A stretch of DNA of 64,000 bases from Paenibacillus tuaregi (lineage in GTDB: Bacteria > Bacillota > Bacilli > Paenibacillales > Paenibacillaceae), in contig NZ_LT575476.1 in NCBI RefSeq assembly GCF_900086655.1, forward strand, positions 4,589,405-4,653,404. The letters are read 5' to 3'. The stretch's first letter is position 1; every line of letters starts with the position of its first letter. The position numbers were made by a program, and so were the translations under genes. This document shows, piece after piece, positions 53,353-61,488 of this stretch. The notes under the pieces were generated by a model. It was not told the DNA's origin. It saw nothing but the letters and a program-made list of their open reading frames with translations, and searched no databases.

Positions 53353-53670
53353 CTACACCCCCTTAAGTTTACAGCTTCCCGCATCCACTTGGGGAATCAC
53401 CTGCAGCTGATAACCGCTGAGCCAATCCCAGCACGGAGCGGTCAACCAGGGGTCAATCGACGATAGAAATTCGTCTTCCGAAGTGCAGCAGGTCAGTCCC
53501 TTGCCCTCCGCTATAACGATACATAAACCATCCTGCTCCTTAGCCTCGGTGAACCAGCTGATCCTCTCATCCAGTCCGGCAAGCTCAGCATCCACTTCAC
53601 ATTTCAAATCTGAAGCTGTGTCCTTTGGGGCAATAAAGCATAAATCCCAATTCAACTGGCTGATCCTCAC
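53353..53670 (-). CDS. Hypothetical protein in nitrate operon
   Basis: 105 residues from GTG at 53670 (GGAGAGGGG upstream). It is acidic and contains six cysteines, including TCC and PCWDW, which do not form a recognised cluster motif. It follows the NarK-PAS gene by 27 bases on the same strand. No known domain is seen; a role with the nitrate reductase (for example as a chaperone) would be a guess. Confidence 0.6.
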   Translation of the reverse strand: MRISQLNWDLCFIAPKDTASDLKCEVDAELAGLDERISWFTEAKEQDGLCIVIAEGKGLTCCTSEDEFLSSIDPWLTAPCWDWLSGYQLQVIPQVDAGSCKLKGV

Positions 53671-53697
53671 AGCTGATTCCCCCTCTCCTATACATCC

Positions 53698-55212
53698 TTA
53701 AGCAGGCTTTGCCCTGCTGCTTGTAATATCGCTGAACATTCCGGAATAATGAACAACTTCACCTGCATCATTCTTCACGGCACTAATAGTTAACCACTCC
53801 AGGTAAACCTCACCGTTCTTCTTACGGTTCCAGATTTCACCCTGCCAATGGCCTTTCGTGCGGATGCTTTCCCACATATTATTATAGAATTCTTTGGACT
53901 GCTTGCCGGATTTAAGCAAACTTGGATTCTTACCAATAACCTCTGCGGCGGTATAACCGGTTAATTTGGTGAAGGAGGCATTAACGGAAGTAATGGTGCC
54001 TTTCTCATCAGTGACCATAATTCCCTCAACCGTATTCTCAATAATGGAAGCCGATAGTCCCAGCTTCTCTTGATAGAACATCCAAATAACCAGAATTAAG
54101 CTTGCGAGTGCGAACTCGGACAGAGCCATAAAGCCAATGGCATAATGCCCCGTAGCTTTGAATAACAGTGTCAGCAGCAGCGGTGGGAAGAACCCGCCTA
54201 GGCCACCCATGGCCGATATGATACCGTTGGCAATCCCGGCCTGCTTGGTGAAATACAGCGGTACAAGCTTAAAGATCGCTCCGTTACCAGTACCCGCACA
54301 GAATGCAACCGTCAGACAGCCCACTGAATACCAGCCAATGTTTGGTGCAAAAGACAGCAATACTGACGAAGCGGTAAGTCCTGCAAACACCATAATCAGA
54401 ACCTTGAATGGGTTCATGATATCACCAAGCTTACCTCCGATTGGACGCATGACCGTAGCCAGCGCGATGAAGCCAGCTGTTCGCAGACCCGCATCCACTT
54501 TCGAGAGATGGAAATAACTTACCAAGAAGTTAGGCAGATACACGGTGAAGGCCACGAACGAACCGAAGGTGATGAAATAAAACAGACATAACAGCCACAG
54601 CTTCTGGCTCTTGGATACTTCTTTAACCTGCTTGGTCAGAGAGCTTTTTACCGCAGGCTGCGGTTCCTTGCGATCCCCAAGCGAAAAGTTCAGGACAGCC
54701 ATGGCGATCAGCAGAATACCGTACGCCAGCACGGTCTTCGACCAGCCAATCTGGTTGGCCAGGAGCGGAGCTCCGAATGTCGAGAATGCGGTACCGATAT
54801 TTCCTACGCCGTAAATCCCGTTAACAAAACCATGCTTCTCTTTGCCATAGTATTTAGGCAGTGAGGTTACCCCTACCGAGAACACGGCTCCCGATGTTCC
54901 AAGGAAGAAGCCGCCGATAATCAGATCCCAGAAGGAGTCGGCCTGGCTGGTCCAATACAGCGGGATGAGCAGCAGCACGAAGCTGTAAGCGAACATGCGG
55001 CGCGCTCCAATAACATTGGTCCAGTAGCCAAATGGGATCCGCATGATCGAACCCATCAGAACCGGCACTGCGGTGACCCAGGTCAGCTGGGTCGCGGTAA
55101 GATGAATGTCCTCTTTAATGAACGGCATTAAAGAGGAGAGGATAACCCAGGTCATAAACCCGGTAATCAGGCTGACTGTTTGCAGCGGCAGTTGAAATTT
55201 TTTAATGTTCAT
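53698..55212 (-). CDS. narK: NarK-type nitrate/nitrite transporter fused to a PAS domain
   Basis: 504 residues. Residues 1-385 are an MFS transporter of the nitrate/nitrite porter type, twelve membrane helices, with glycine-rich helices 5 and 11 (GTSGAVFSVGVTSLPKYYG and NGIISAMGGLGGFFPPLLLT) that are the NarK signature. From residue 387 a PAS domain with PAC follows (SIIENTVEGIMVTDEKGTIT; NRKKNGEVYLEW; FSDIT). The ATG overlaps the preceding stop by 4 bases. A PAS domain on a nitrate porter is unusual; it may sense redox, oxygen or nitrate status and gate transport. Confidence 0.88.
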   Translation of the reverse strand: MNIKKFQLPLQTVSLITGFMTWVILSSLMPFIKEDIHLTATQLTWVTAVPVLMGSIMRIPFGYWTNVIGARRMFAYSFVLLLIPLYWTSQADSFWDLIIGGFFLGTSGAVFSVGVTSLPKYYGKEKHGFVNGIYGVGNIGTAFSTFGAPLLANQIGWSKTVLAYGILLIAMAVLNFSLGDRKEPQPAVKSSLTKQVKEVSKSQKLWLLCLFYFITFGSFVAFTVYLPNFLVSYFHLSKVDAGLRTAGFIALATVMRPIGGKLGDIMNPFKVLIMVFAGLTASSVLLSFAPNIGWYSVGCLTVAFCAGTGNGAIFKLVPLYFTKQAGIANGIISAMGGLGGFFPPLLLTLLFKATGHYAIGFMALSEFALASLILVIWMFYQEKLGLSASIIENTVEGIMVTDEKGTITSVNASFTKLTGYTAAEVIGKNPSLLKSGKQSKEFYNNMWESIRTKGHWQGEIWNRKKNGEVYLEWLTISAVKNDAGEVVHYSGMFSDITSSRAKPA

Positions 55213-55397
55213 TCGACATCACGCTCCCGTCTATATATCCATAAAGCTATTGGAAATAGAATGATATTGGCTGCAGCGAACCAAAGTACCCGTTCATATT
55301 TCTCGTAAAAAAAGGCGTTCACGACCTGCTGGGTGCAGATAATATTCAGCAGCAGCACGAAGCAGAGCAGAATCACTCCCCGGTAGCTACGTTTCAT
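55209..55397 (-). CDS. Small two-helix membrane protein in nitrate operon
   Basis: 62 residues: basic start MKRSYRGV, one helix (ILLCFVLLLNIICTQQVVNA), a short loop and a second helix (VLWFAAANIILFPIALWIYR). The gene overlaps the Rieske gene end by 11 bases and the NarK-PAS start by 4. It carries no cofactor motif. It may be a membrane anchor or assembly subunit for the reductase, but I recognise no family. Confidence 0.65.
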   Translation of the reverse strand: MKRSYRGVILLCFVLLLNIICTQQVVNAFFYEKYERVLWFAAANIILFPIALWIYRRERDVE

Positions 55398-55965
55398 ATC
55401 GTTTCACTCCCGTCGCAAAGATAGCTCCCTGTTCCTTGGACAGCATCACTTCCGGCAGCGGACGCTGTGGCGGCCCAGCCGTAGGTTTGCCTGTCTTCAC
55501 ATCAAAGAATCCGTGGTGGCAGGGACATACGAGTCTGCCCTCCTCCTTGCTCCAGAACACTGGGCACTTCAGATGCGTGCAGGCATTCTGATAGGCCTTG
55601 AACTCATTTTCCCCCAGCCGCACCAGCAGTGCGGCGTCATGCTCGCCTGGATAAGCGAACTCGGTGGCTTCCCCAACCTTGAGATCAGAGATATTTACAA
55701 CCTTCCGCTTCGGGTGTGACTTGGCACCAAGCCCGCTAAGCTCCTTCACCGCGATGGCCCCCCAAGGCAGGGTGGATACCGCGAACAAACCTGCGGCGCC
55801 CACCATCGTCTTCATAAATCCGCGGCGGTCGAGCTTCCGTTCACCGGCCTTGCGGATGTTGTGGGTATAGTTGTTTTCTGGGAATGGAATTTTATTATTG
55901 TTGTGCTTAGACGCCTTCGTGTCCTTGCTATCTGTGCTTCTCTGGTTCATGTTGTCCCCACTCAT
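55387..55965 (-). CDS. Rieske iron-sulfur protein with Tat signal
   Basis: 192 residues. After a 40-residue polar leader comes a twin-arginine signal (DRRGFMKTMVGAAGLFAV), then a Rieske domain at about 85-190 with box I CTHLKC (ligands Cys129, His131) and box II CPCHHG (ligands Cys147, His150), and Cys134 and Cys149 for the disulfide. The signal means export with the 2Fe-2S cluster to the outer membrane face, where it may be anchored. In the operon it stands between the ferredoxin and the transporter. It could receive electrons from menaquinol. Confidence 0.88.
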   Translation of the reverse strand: MSGDNMNQRSTDSKDTKASKHNNNKIPFPENNYTHNIRKAGERKLDRRGFMKTMVGAAGLFAVSTLPWGAIAVKELSGLGAKSHPKRKVVNISDLKVGEATEFAYPGEHDAALLVRLGENEFKAYQNACTHLKCPVFWSKEEGRLVCPCHHGFFDVKTGKPTAGPPQRPLPEVMLSKEQGAIFATGVKRYET

Positions 55966-55998
55966 GGAAATCCCTCCTTCTTCAGCGGTACATGTATC

Positions 55999-56565
55999 CT
56001 AGAATAATTTCACTGTCCCCTGCAAAATGCCCGGAAGGTTGATCTTCACATGAGTCTCCCCTTCGAGCGGGTTCTCCGGCAGCCGGGAGGACATCCATTT
56101 GCCCAGCCGGTGCTTCTCCTGCTTCGCGGCGTATTCCTCCTGTGTGATCCACTGCAGGGTATTCGTCGGGCAGACCGAAGCGCACATAGGTGGAATCCCG
56201 TCTTTCGTGCGGTCATAACACAGATCACACTTGTACATCAGATTCTGTTCTTCATCAAACTTTGGAATACCGTACGGGCAGGCAATCGTGCAGTTCTGGC
56301 ACCCGATACATTTCTCCACGAGTGCCGACAGCACGGCCCCTTCTTCGGTGACTTGAATCGCCTGGGCCGGACAGCTGCGGGCACATGCCGGATTCACACA
56401 GTGCAGGCACATCAGCGGAATCGTCTGCCGGTTCACCAGCGGATTGACATCGTATACGTAGTTCCGGTTGCGCTCGTCATGTCCGCCGCACTGGGTGCAG
56501 GCAGCCAGGCAGCTCCGGCAGCCGATACAATTGTCCATTTCGATATACAGCAGCTGCTTCATCAT
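55999..56565 (-). CDS. Four-cluster ferredoxin (DmsB/NrfC-type electron transfer subunit)
   Basis: 188 residues with sixteen cysteines in four groups: CIGCRSCLAAC, CLHCVNPACARSC, CIGCQNCTIAC and CDLCYDRTKDGIPPMCASVC, giving four 4Fe-4S clusters as in the electron-transfer subunits of the molybdoenzyme family. No signal peptide, so it faces the cytoplasm. It starts at the stop codon of the catalytic subunit gene. An ATG one codon later (56562) is an alternative start. Confidence 0.9.
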   Translation of the reverse strand: MMKQLLYIEMDNCIGCRSCLAACTQCGGHDERNRNYVYDVNPLVNRQTIPLMCLHCVNPACARSCPAQAIQVTEEGAVLSALVEKCIGCQNCTIACPYGIPKFDEEQNLMYKCDLCYDRTKDGIPPMCASVCPTNTLQWITQEEYAAKQEKHRLGKWMSSRLPENPLEGETHVKINLPGILQGTVKLF

Positions 56566-58790
56566 TGGTGTACGGCCTCCTTCTCTGCCTGATTGTTCTG
56601 GTTGCCTGCGTCCCGAACCTCCCGCTTGCTGCCTGCAGCCCCAAGCTTATCAATCTCTGCCGCGCAGGCCTTGAACTCAGGCATACGTGACATCGGATCA
56701 AGCGCCGGGATCGTCAGCAGATTGACGGAATCCTCATGTCCGAAATGGTACGGCACAAATACGGTATCCGGACGAATGGCTTCCGTAATCTTTACCTTAT
56801 ATATACACTCCCCGCGCCGGGTTCTTAACCGGACACGCTCTTCATGCTCGATTTCGTATTTGGCTGCAGTCTGTGGATGAACCTCCACATAAGGCTCCGG
56901 ACACATATCCTTCAGGAATGGAATCCGGCGGGTCTGGTTGCCTGACAGGTAGTGATACACAACCCGGCCTGTGGTCAATCTGAGCGGATATTCCTCATCC
57001 GGCTCCTCCGCCGGTGGGCGGTATGGCAGCGCACACAGCTTTGCTTTTCCGTCCGGATGATAGAATTTCTTATCCAGGAACATATGCGGGGTACCAGGAT
57101 CACTCTCATCCTTGCATGGCCAGAATACGCCATTTTGCTTCTCAATCTTCTCCCAAGTCGCCCCGTAATAGTCAGCATACCCGCCTTTGGAGGCCAGACG
57201 GAATTCGTCCGCCACATCTCTTGCCGTCTTCAGATGGCTGAAGTATTGGCCCCGGCCCATCCGCTCCGCAAGCTCTACCTCAATCTGCCAGTCAGGCTTG
57301 CTCTCGCCAAGCGGCTCCTGGGCCTTGTTGATCTTGATGATACGACCCTCCAGATTGGTTACGGTCCCCTCGTCTTCCGACCAGGTTACCGATGGAAGCA
57401 CCACATCGGCGAATTCGGCCGATTCGGACAAATACATATCCGAGCAGACCATGAAGTCGAGGCTTTTCATCGCTTCCCTGACAAAATTCAGGTTCGGCGC
57501 CGATACGGCCGGGTTCGAGCACAGCAGATACAGTCCGCGGATCGTCTTCTGCTGCATCAGCTCGAACATCTCATAAGCCGATACCCCAGGCTGAGGCATC
57601 TCGTCCGGAGTGATGCCCCATACGCTGCACACTTCTTCAACGTGCTTCGGATTGGTGATCTTCCGGTAGCCCGGCAGCAGGTCCGACTTCTGTCCGTGCT
57701 CCCGGCCGCCCTGGCCGTTGCCCTGGCCCGTAAAGGTAGCCACACCGGATTTCGGCCGGCCGATCTTGCCGGTAACGAGCGGCATATTCGTATAGGCGGA
57801 CACGTTGTCAGCCCCCTTGTGCTGCTGCTCGATTCCCCGGGCGAAGAGCACAACCGCTTCCGGTGCCTTGCCGTAGATTTCAGCGGCCCGGATCAGCTTC
57901 TCCGGCGCCACGCCAGTGATCTGGCTTGTATATTCAGGCGTGAATTCCTTCACAACTTCTCTCATTTCTTCAAAGCCGCCGGTGTGTTCGCGGATAAATT
58001 CCTCGTCCGCATAACCGCCTTCAATCAGCAGATTAACCATGCAGTTCGCCAAGGCAAGGTCTGTGCCTGGACGCAGGTCCAGATGCACATCCGCTCTTCT
58101 GGCGATCGGCGTCTCCCGCGGATCTGCGACGATCAGATAGCCCCCGCGGCTTTGCACTTCCCATACCCGGAACATTGAGGTAGGGTGGCATTCCGCCGTA
58201 TTGCTGCCAGCGATAAAGAGGCAGTCTGTCTGGTGCAGATCCGTCCACGGCAGTGTTGAGCCACGGTCTACACCGAAGGAGCGCAGGAAGCCCGCCGCGG
58301 CACTCGACATACAGAATCGCCCATTGTAATCGATGTATCTCGTCTGCAGCGCCACCCGGGCAAATTTCCCGGTCAGGTAACATTTCTCGTTCGTCATGGA
58401 TACTCCGCTGAAGACGGATAGGCTGTCTTTGCCATACTCAGTCTGCAACTCCTTGAACCGGCGGGCGATCAGGTCATAAGCTTCATCCCAGCTTGCTTCC
58501 CGGAAGCCTTCCTTCGTTCCCTTCAGAGCGGCGTTGTCCCTGATCAGCGGCTTCAGCAGCCGGTCCGGATGGTTGGTCTGCTGATAAGCGGTTACGCCTT
58601 TCGGGCACATTTTGCCAAGCGTTACCGGCCATTCATAGCGGGGCTCCACCCCGATAATCTTATTAGTGGATGTATCCACTCGAAGGTTCATCCCGCACTG
58701 CATTCCGCAGTAGGAGCAGTGAGTCGGGACCAGTTTTTCACCTGGATGCACCTTGTTCTCTATGACTTTGAAAAACTTATCCTCTGGCAT
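56562..58790 (-). CDS. Molybdopterin oxidoreductase, Nas/Nap-type nitrate reductase catalytic subunit
   Basis: 742 residues. An N-terminal 4Fe-4S site (Cys25, Cys28, Cys32, Cys62 in CSYCGMQC and KMCPKGV) precedes the bis-MGD domains. The molybdenum-binding residue is Cys160 in NGRFCMSSAAAG, which matches NapA/NasC type enzymes, not the Asp of NarG. The N-terminus has no twin-arginine signal, so the enzyme is cytoplasmic. The gene overlaps the b-type membrane protein gene by 14 bases; GGAGG is well placed before ATG. Formate dehydrogenase is a less likely alternative given the narK and nre neighbours. Confidence 0.87.
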   Translation of the reverse strand: MPEDKFFKVIENKVHPGEKLVPTHCSYCGMQCGMNLRVDTSTNKIIGVEPRYEWPVTLGKMCPKGVTAYQQTNHPDRLLKPLIRDNAALKGTKEGFREASWDEAYDLIARRFKELQTEYGKDSLSVFSGVSMTNEKCYLTGKFARVALQTRYIDYNGRFCMSSAAAGFLRSFGVDRGSTLPWTDLHQTDCLFIAGSNTAECHPTSMFRVWEVQSRGGYLIVADPRETPIARRADVHLDLRPGTDLALANCMVNLLIEGGYADEEFIREHTGGFEEMREVVKEFTPEYTSQITGVAPEKLIRAAEIYGKAPEAVVLFARGIEQQHKGADNVSAYTNMPLVTGKIGRPKSGVATFTGQGNGQGGREHGQKSDLLPGYRKITNPKHVEEVCSVWGITPDEMPQPGVSAYEMFELMQQKTIRGLYLLCSNPAVSAPNLNFVREAMKSLDFMVCSDMYLSESAEFADVVLPSVTWSEDEGTVTNLEGRIIKINKAQEPLGESKPDWQIEVELAERMGRGQYFSHLKTARDVADEFRLASKGGYADYYGATWEKIEKQNGVFWPCKDESDPGTPHMFLDKKFYHPDGKAKLCALPYRPPAEEPDEEYPLRLTTGRVVYHYLSGNQTRRIPFLKDMCPEPYVEVHPQTAAKYEIEHEERVRLRTRRGECIYKVKITEAIRPDTVFVPYHFGHEDSVNLLTIPALDPMSRMPEFKACAAEIDKLGAAGSKREVRDAGNQNNQAEKEAVHQ

Positions 58791-59817
58791 TCTGATTAGC
58801 CTCCTTCACCGGGATATGATGGGTCTGGATGCCTGTAAACCGGGACATCCGGTATTTGCGCCGGCACGGCAGACACAGCTCGGCAAGATGGAACCCTTCT
58901 TCTGTCTTAAAGTTAATATCGTTCTGTCCCAGTACCTGAATCACGTCGTTCGACTGCTCGGCCGAGACAAATCCGGTGCCGCAGACCGCACATTTCTTGG
59001 TCTCCTTCTCGGCATAATGCTCACGGTAATTTCTCGCAAATACGCTGAGCGGCCGGAACGGAATGTGCGCGAGCTTGCCAAACGGCACATAGATCATTGT
59101 AATAATTACAGACCATTGATGAATCATGGTGATTACCGGATGGCCATAGCCGTGAAAGAACATATTCGAGCAGGTCAGCGCCAGACCGGTAATGCAGACG
59201 AACAGCAGCAGATAGAGCGGCAGGAAGTCATAGACGAAGGACTGCTCGGCTCTTGCCTGCATGTTCTTCACCCGGCGGTACAAGGCCATGCATACCCCGC
59301 CGATGACCATGAAGGCGGAAATGTTCAGCGCGTTGTAGAATAGGTAGCCAAGAATGCCGTCAGCCTTGATGTGCATAACGTCGATTCCGAAGAATACAAC
59401 CCAGTAGTATCCGTTCTCCGCCATCGTGAAGTACATCCACCCGAATACAAGCGGGAAAGTGACCAGGCAGGAGATGATGCATCCCCAGCCGAGCAGCACG
59501 TGCTGGGTCCACCGGTACCATCCGCGGTTCCAGATAAATTTGTAAGCAACCAGATGATTGACGGTAGTCTTCGGTGTGCTTTTCCGGAATAAAAGCTTAA
59601 TCCCCTTCTTGATAATAATTTTGGTAGGAGGCCGTTCCCCCCAGGCGATAAAGCGGTAGAAGAAGCCGCCGATAAATACCAGCGTCCCTACCATATAGCC
59701 GTACAAGGCCAGATCCACATGAGTGAAAAATCTTGAGCCGATATAGATCAGCACCAGCAGACCCAACACCGTTAAAAATACAGATTTTGCAAATTTGGAA
59801 GCAAATGCCCGATCCAT
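58777..59817 (-). CDS. Cytochrome b-like membrane protein (NarI-like) with C-terminal zinc-ribbon-like motif
   Basis: 346 residues with six to eight membrane helices, several with conserved histidines (VLLGWGCIISCLVTFP, GYGHPVITMIHQWSVIIT), as in di-heme quinol-oxidising subunits. The cytoplasmic C-terminus has two CxxC pairs (KKCAVCGTG and ELCLPCRRK), a zinc- or rubredoxin-like site. It is the first gene of the nitrate operon, so it may oxidise menaquinol and hand electrons to the ferredoxin. It is longer than NarI and its family is uncertain. Confidence 0.75.
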   Translation of the reverse strand: MDRAFASKFAKSVFLTVLGLLVLIYIGSRFFTHVDLALYGYMVGTLVFIGGFFYRFIAWGERPPTKIIIKKGIKLLFRKSTPKTTVNHLVAYKFIWNRGWYRWTQHVLLGWGCIISCLVTFPLVFGWMYFTMAENGYYWVVFFGIDVMHIKADGILGYLFYNALNISAFMVIGGVCMALYRRVKNMQARAEQSFVYDFLPLYLLLFVCITGLALTCSNMFFHGYGHPVITMIHQWSVIITMIYVPFGKLAHIPFRPLSVFARNYREHYAEKETKKCAVCGTGFVSAEQSNDVIQVLGQNDINFKTEEGFHLAELCLPCRRKYRMSRFTGIQTHHIPVKEANQNARG

Positions 59818-59935
59818 CTTCCATATCCCCTTTCGCGATCCATAGCCGAGAGCACTAAGCTCTCTTAAAGGCCGTCTCCATCACGTACCATGGTTCTTTC
59901 CTATTCATCATAGCTCGAATCCTGTCGTCCGGTTA

Positions 59936-59951
59936 TCAGGGGAACACCTGA
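59936..59951. promoter_or_regulatory. NreC-like palindrome 1
   Basis: TCAGGGGAACACCTGA, symmetric at its outer five bases. It is about 120 bases upstream of the nitrate operon start. The published NreC site of Staphylococcus carnosus is TAGGG-N4-CCCTA. Confidence 0.45.
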
Positions 59952-59956
59952 TATTT

Positions 59957-59973
59957 GAGGGGGAAATTCCCTG
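59957..59973. promoter_or_regulatory. NreC-like palindrome 2
   Basis: GAGGGGGAAATTCCCTG: GGG and CCC blocks around an AT core, 6 bases from palindrome 1. Confidence 0.45.
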
Positions 59974-59983
59974 TCATTTCAGC

Positions 59984-59997
59984 CAGGGTGATCCCCC
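59984..59997. promoter_or_regulatory. NreC-like palindrome 3
   Basis: CAGGGTGATCCCCC: AGGG-N4-CCCC, a weaker match than its neighbours. Confidence 0.3.
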
Positions 59998-60151
59998 ATG
60001 CCCGTAACCTCACCCTGCTCCGGGCCTTGTAAAATAAGGAAGTCTCCGCGGAAATACACCTTCCTAGCCTGTTATGCTTGAGGAATTTCAAAGAATCGCC
60101 GCAACGGAGCCATATCAAGCGGAGCCCTCCGCAGGGGAAGAGTCTGATAAA

Positions 60152-60167
60152 TAGGGGTATTCCCTGA
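60152..60167. promoter_or_regulatory. NreC-like palindrome 4
   Basis: TAGGGGTATTCCCTGA: TAGGG and CCCTG with a 5 base core, about 135 bases before nreA. Confidence 0.5.
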
Positions 60168-60300
60168 CTTACAGACGGGTATGGAGGGAGTACAATAATA
60201 GCAGACTTACAAATAGCAGGATTACATCTTCAACATCACCTGTTTAACAGGTTTGGATCTTAATCATGTTCCTTATATAATCCTAAGGAGGCACCAGCCC

Positions 60301-60762
60301 ATGGCCACAATGAAGGATCATATCGAGCAGGGCCTGGACACCCTGCGCATACGGACAGCCAGTGATTTCTCGGGTCTGCTTCTGATGGAGAACCCGGAAG
60401 CGGGACTTCGCTGGAACTTTGTCTCCGGCAACCGGAACAACCGCTGCAAGCAAATCGTCCTGCGCCCCGGACAAGGTTTACCTGGGCTCGTCATGCGGCT
60501 TGGACGGCGTGTCATTCTTGATCAGTCCGTCCCGGACATAAACAAGCTCCGCTTCGACAATCCGATTATGCTGGCTGAGCATCTGCAGGCCGTGGCAGTT
60601 ATTCCGATCCTCCACGAGCGGGATATTCTGGGACTGCTTATGATCGGCAGCCGGACTCCCCATCTGTATACACCTCAGATAATCGAGCTTGTTGAACAGG
60701 AGGCCCAGTCCTTAACCCCGCTTCTATATGAATGGAAAACCGGAACCGCCAAAGTGAGATGA
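60301..60762 (+). CDS. nreA: GAF-domain nitrate sensor, NreA-like
   Basis: 153 residues from ATG at 60301, with AGGAGG 10 bases upstream (the frame is open 16 codons further without a site). The whole protein is one GAF domain (FSGLLLMENPEAGLRWNFVS, then GQGLPGLVMRLGRRVI and HLQAVAVIPILHERDILGLLMIG). NreA of staphylococci binds nitrate and controls phosphorylation of NreC through NreB. The setting between a nitrate reductase operon and a NreC/NreB pair supports that function. Confidence 0.85.
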   Translation: MATMKDHIEQGLDTLRIRTASDFSGLLLMENPEAGLRWNFVSGNRNNRCKQIVLRPGQGLPGLVMRLGRRVILDQSVPDINKLRFDNPIMLAEHLQAVAVIPILHERDILGLLMIGSRTPHLYTPQIIELVEQEAQSLTPLLYEWKTGTAKVR

Positions 60763-60799
60763 ACCCTTTTAGCTTATTGCTGGGGTTCATTTTTTTTTG
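60758..60799 (+). terminator. Terminator between nreA and nreC
   Basis: ATGAACCC pairs with GGGTTCAT around a 16 base loop, followed by nine Ts. It would separate nreA from the response regulator gene unless bypassed. Confidence 0.8.
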
Positions 60800-60806
60800 C
60801 TATGAT
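60777..60806 (+). promoter_or_regulatory. SigA-like promoter overlapping the nreA terminator
   Basis: TTGCTG, 18 bases, TATGAT. The -35 lies in the loop and stem of the terminator and the -10 directly follows the T-run, 29 bases before the nreC start. Confidence 0.5.
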
Positions 60807-60834
60807 ACAGATACAAGGGGGTTGGCTCATACTG

Positions 60835-61488
60835 ATGATTCGAATTATGGTGGTAGACGACCATATTGTAGTCCGTTCCGGACTTATGGCGCTTTTGAAC
60901 GGCAAGAATGGCATGGAAGTGATCGGGGATGCGGCAGACGGACGCGAGGCTATTCAGAAAGCGGCGGAGCTTGAGCCCGATGTGGTGCTGATGGACCTCA
61001 GCATGCCGCAGGGAATGGACGGTCTTAGCGCTACGGCTGAGCTTAAGAAGCAGATGCCGGAGGTTTCCGTGCTTATCCTAACCATGCATGATGACGAAGA
61101 GTACCTGTTCCGCGCCATTCAATCGGGCGCATCGGGTTATATTTTGAAGAGTGCTCCCCATGATGAGCTGGTCACGGCTATTCTCTCGGTTGCCGGGGGC
61201 AGTGCCTACTTATATCCAACCGCTACCAAACGCCTTATGAATGAATATCTGGATGCCATGAAGAACGGCGAATCCCAAGGGACCTTCGATACCCTGTCTG
61301 AGCGTGAGCGGGAAATTCTGTCCTGGGTCGCCAAGGGGTACTCCAACAAAGAGATTGCCGAGCACCTGATTATCAGCGTCAAGACGGTGGAGACCCATAA
61401 GAGCAATCTGATGGAGAAGCTGGGCCTCAAAACAAGGCCGGATCTGGTGAAGTACGCCATGAAGAAGGGAATGCTGAACTTTGAATAA
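60835..61488 (+). CDS. nreC: NarL/LuxR-family response regulator, NreC-like
   Basis: 217 residues from ATG at 60835 (MIRIMVVDDH). A receiver with the Asp-Asp pocket VVDDH and the phosphorylation site VLMDLSMP, Lys in YILKSAPH, is followed by a LuxR-type helix-turn-helix (LSEREREILSWVAKGYSNKEIAEHLIIS). NreC activates nitrate and nitrite reductase genes under low oxygen. The GGG/CCC palindromes in the intergenic region ahead of nreA are likely targets. Confidence 0.88.
   Translation: MIRIMVVDDHIVVRSGLMALLNGKNGMEVIGDAADGREAIQKAAELEPDVVLMDLSMPQGMDGLSATAELKKQMPEVSVLILTMHDDEEYLFRAIQSGASGYILKSAPHDELVTAILSVAGGSAYLYPTATKRLMNEYLDAMKNGESQGTFDTLSEREREILSWVAKGYSNKEIAEHLIISVKTVETHKSNLMEKLGLKTRPDLVKYAMKKGMLNFE

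Noticed and set aside
56952..58178. 408-codon plus-strand frame opposite the molybdoenzyme
   Set aside because: Antisense shadow of a long GC-rich gene with clear Fe-S and Mo motifs; no ribosome site or recognisable protein features.
60253..60281. TTGGAT-N17-TATAAT promoter before nreA
   Set aside because: Good match by sequence, but transcription would start inside the ribosome site 10 bases before ATG, so it is unlikely to drive nreA as annotated.
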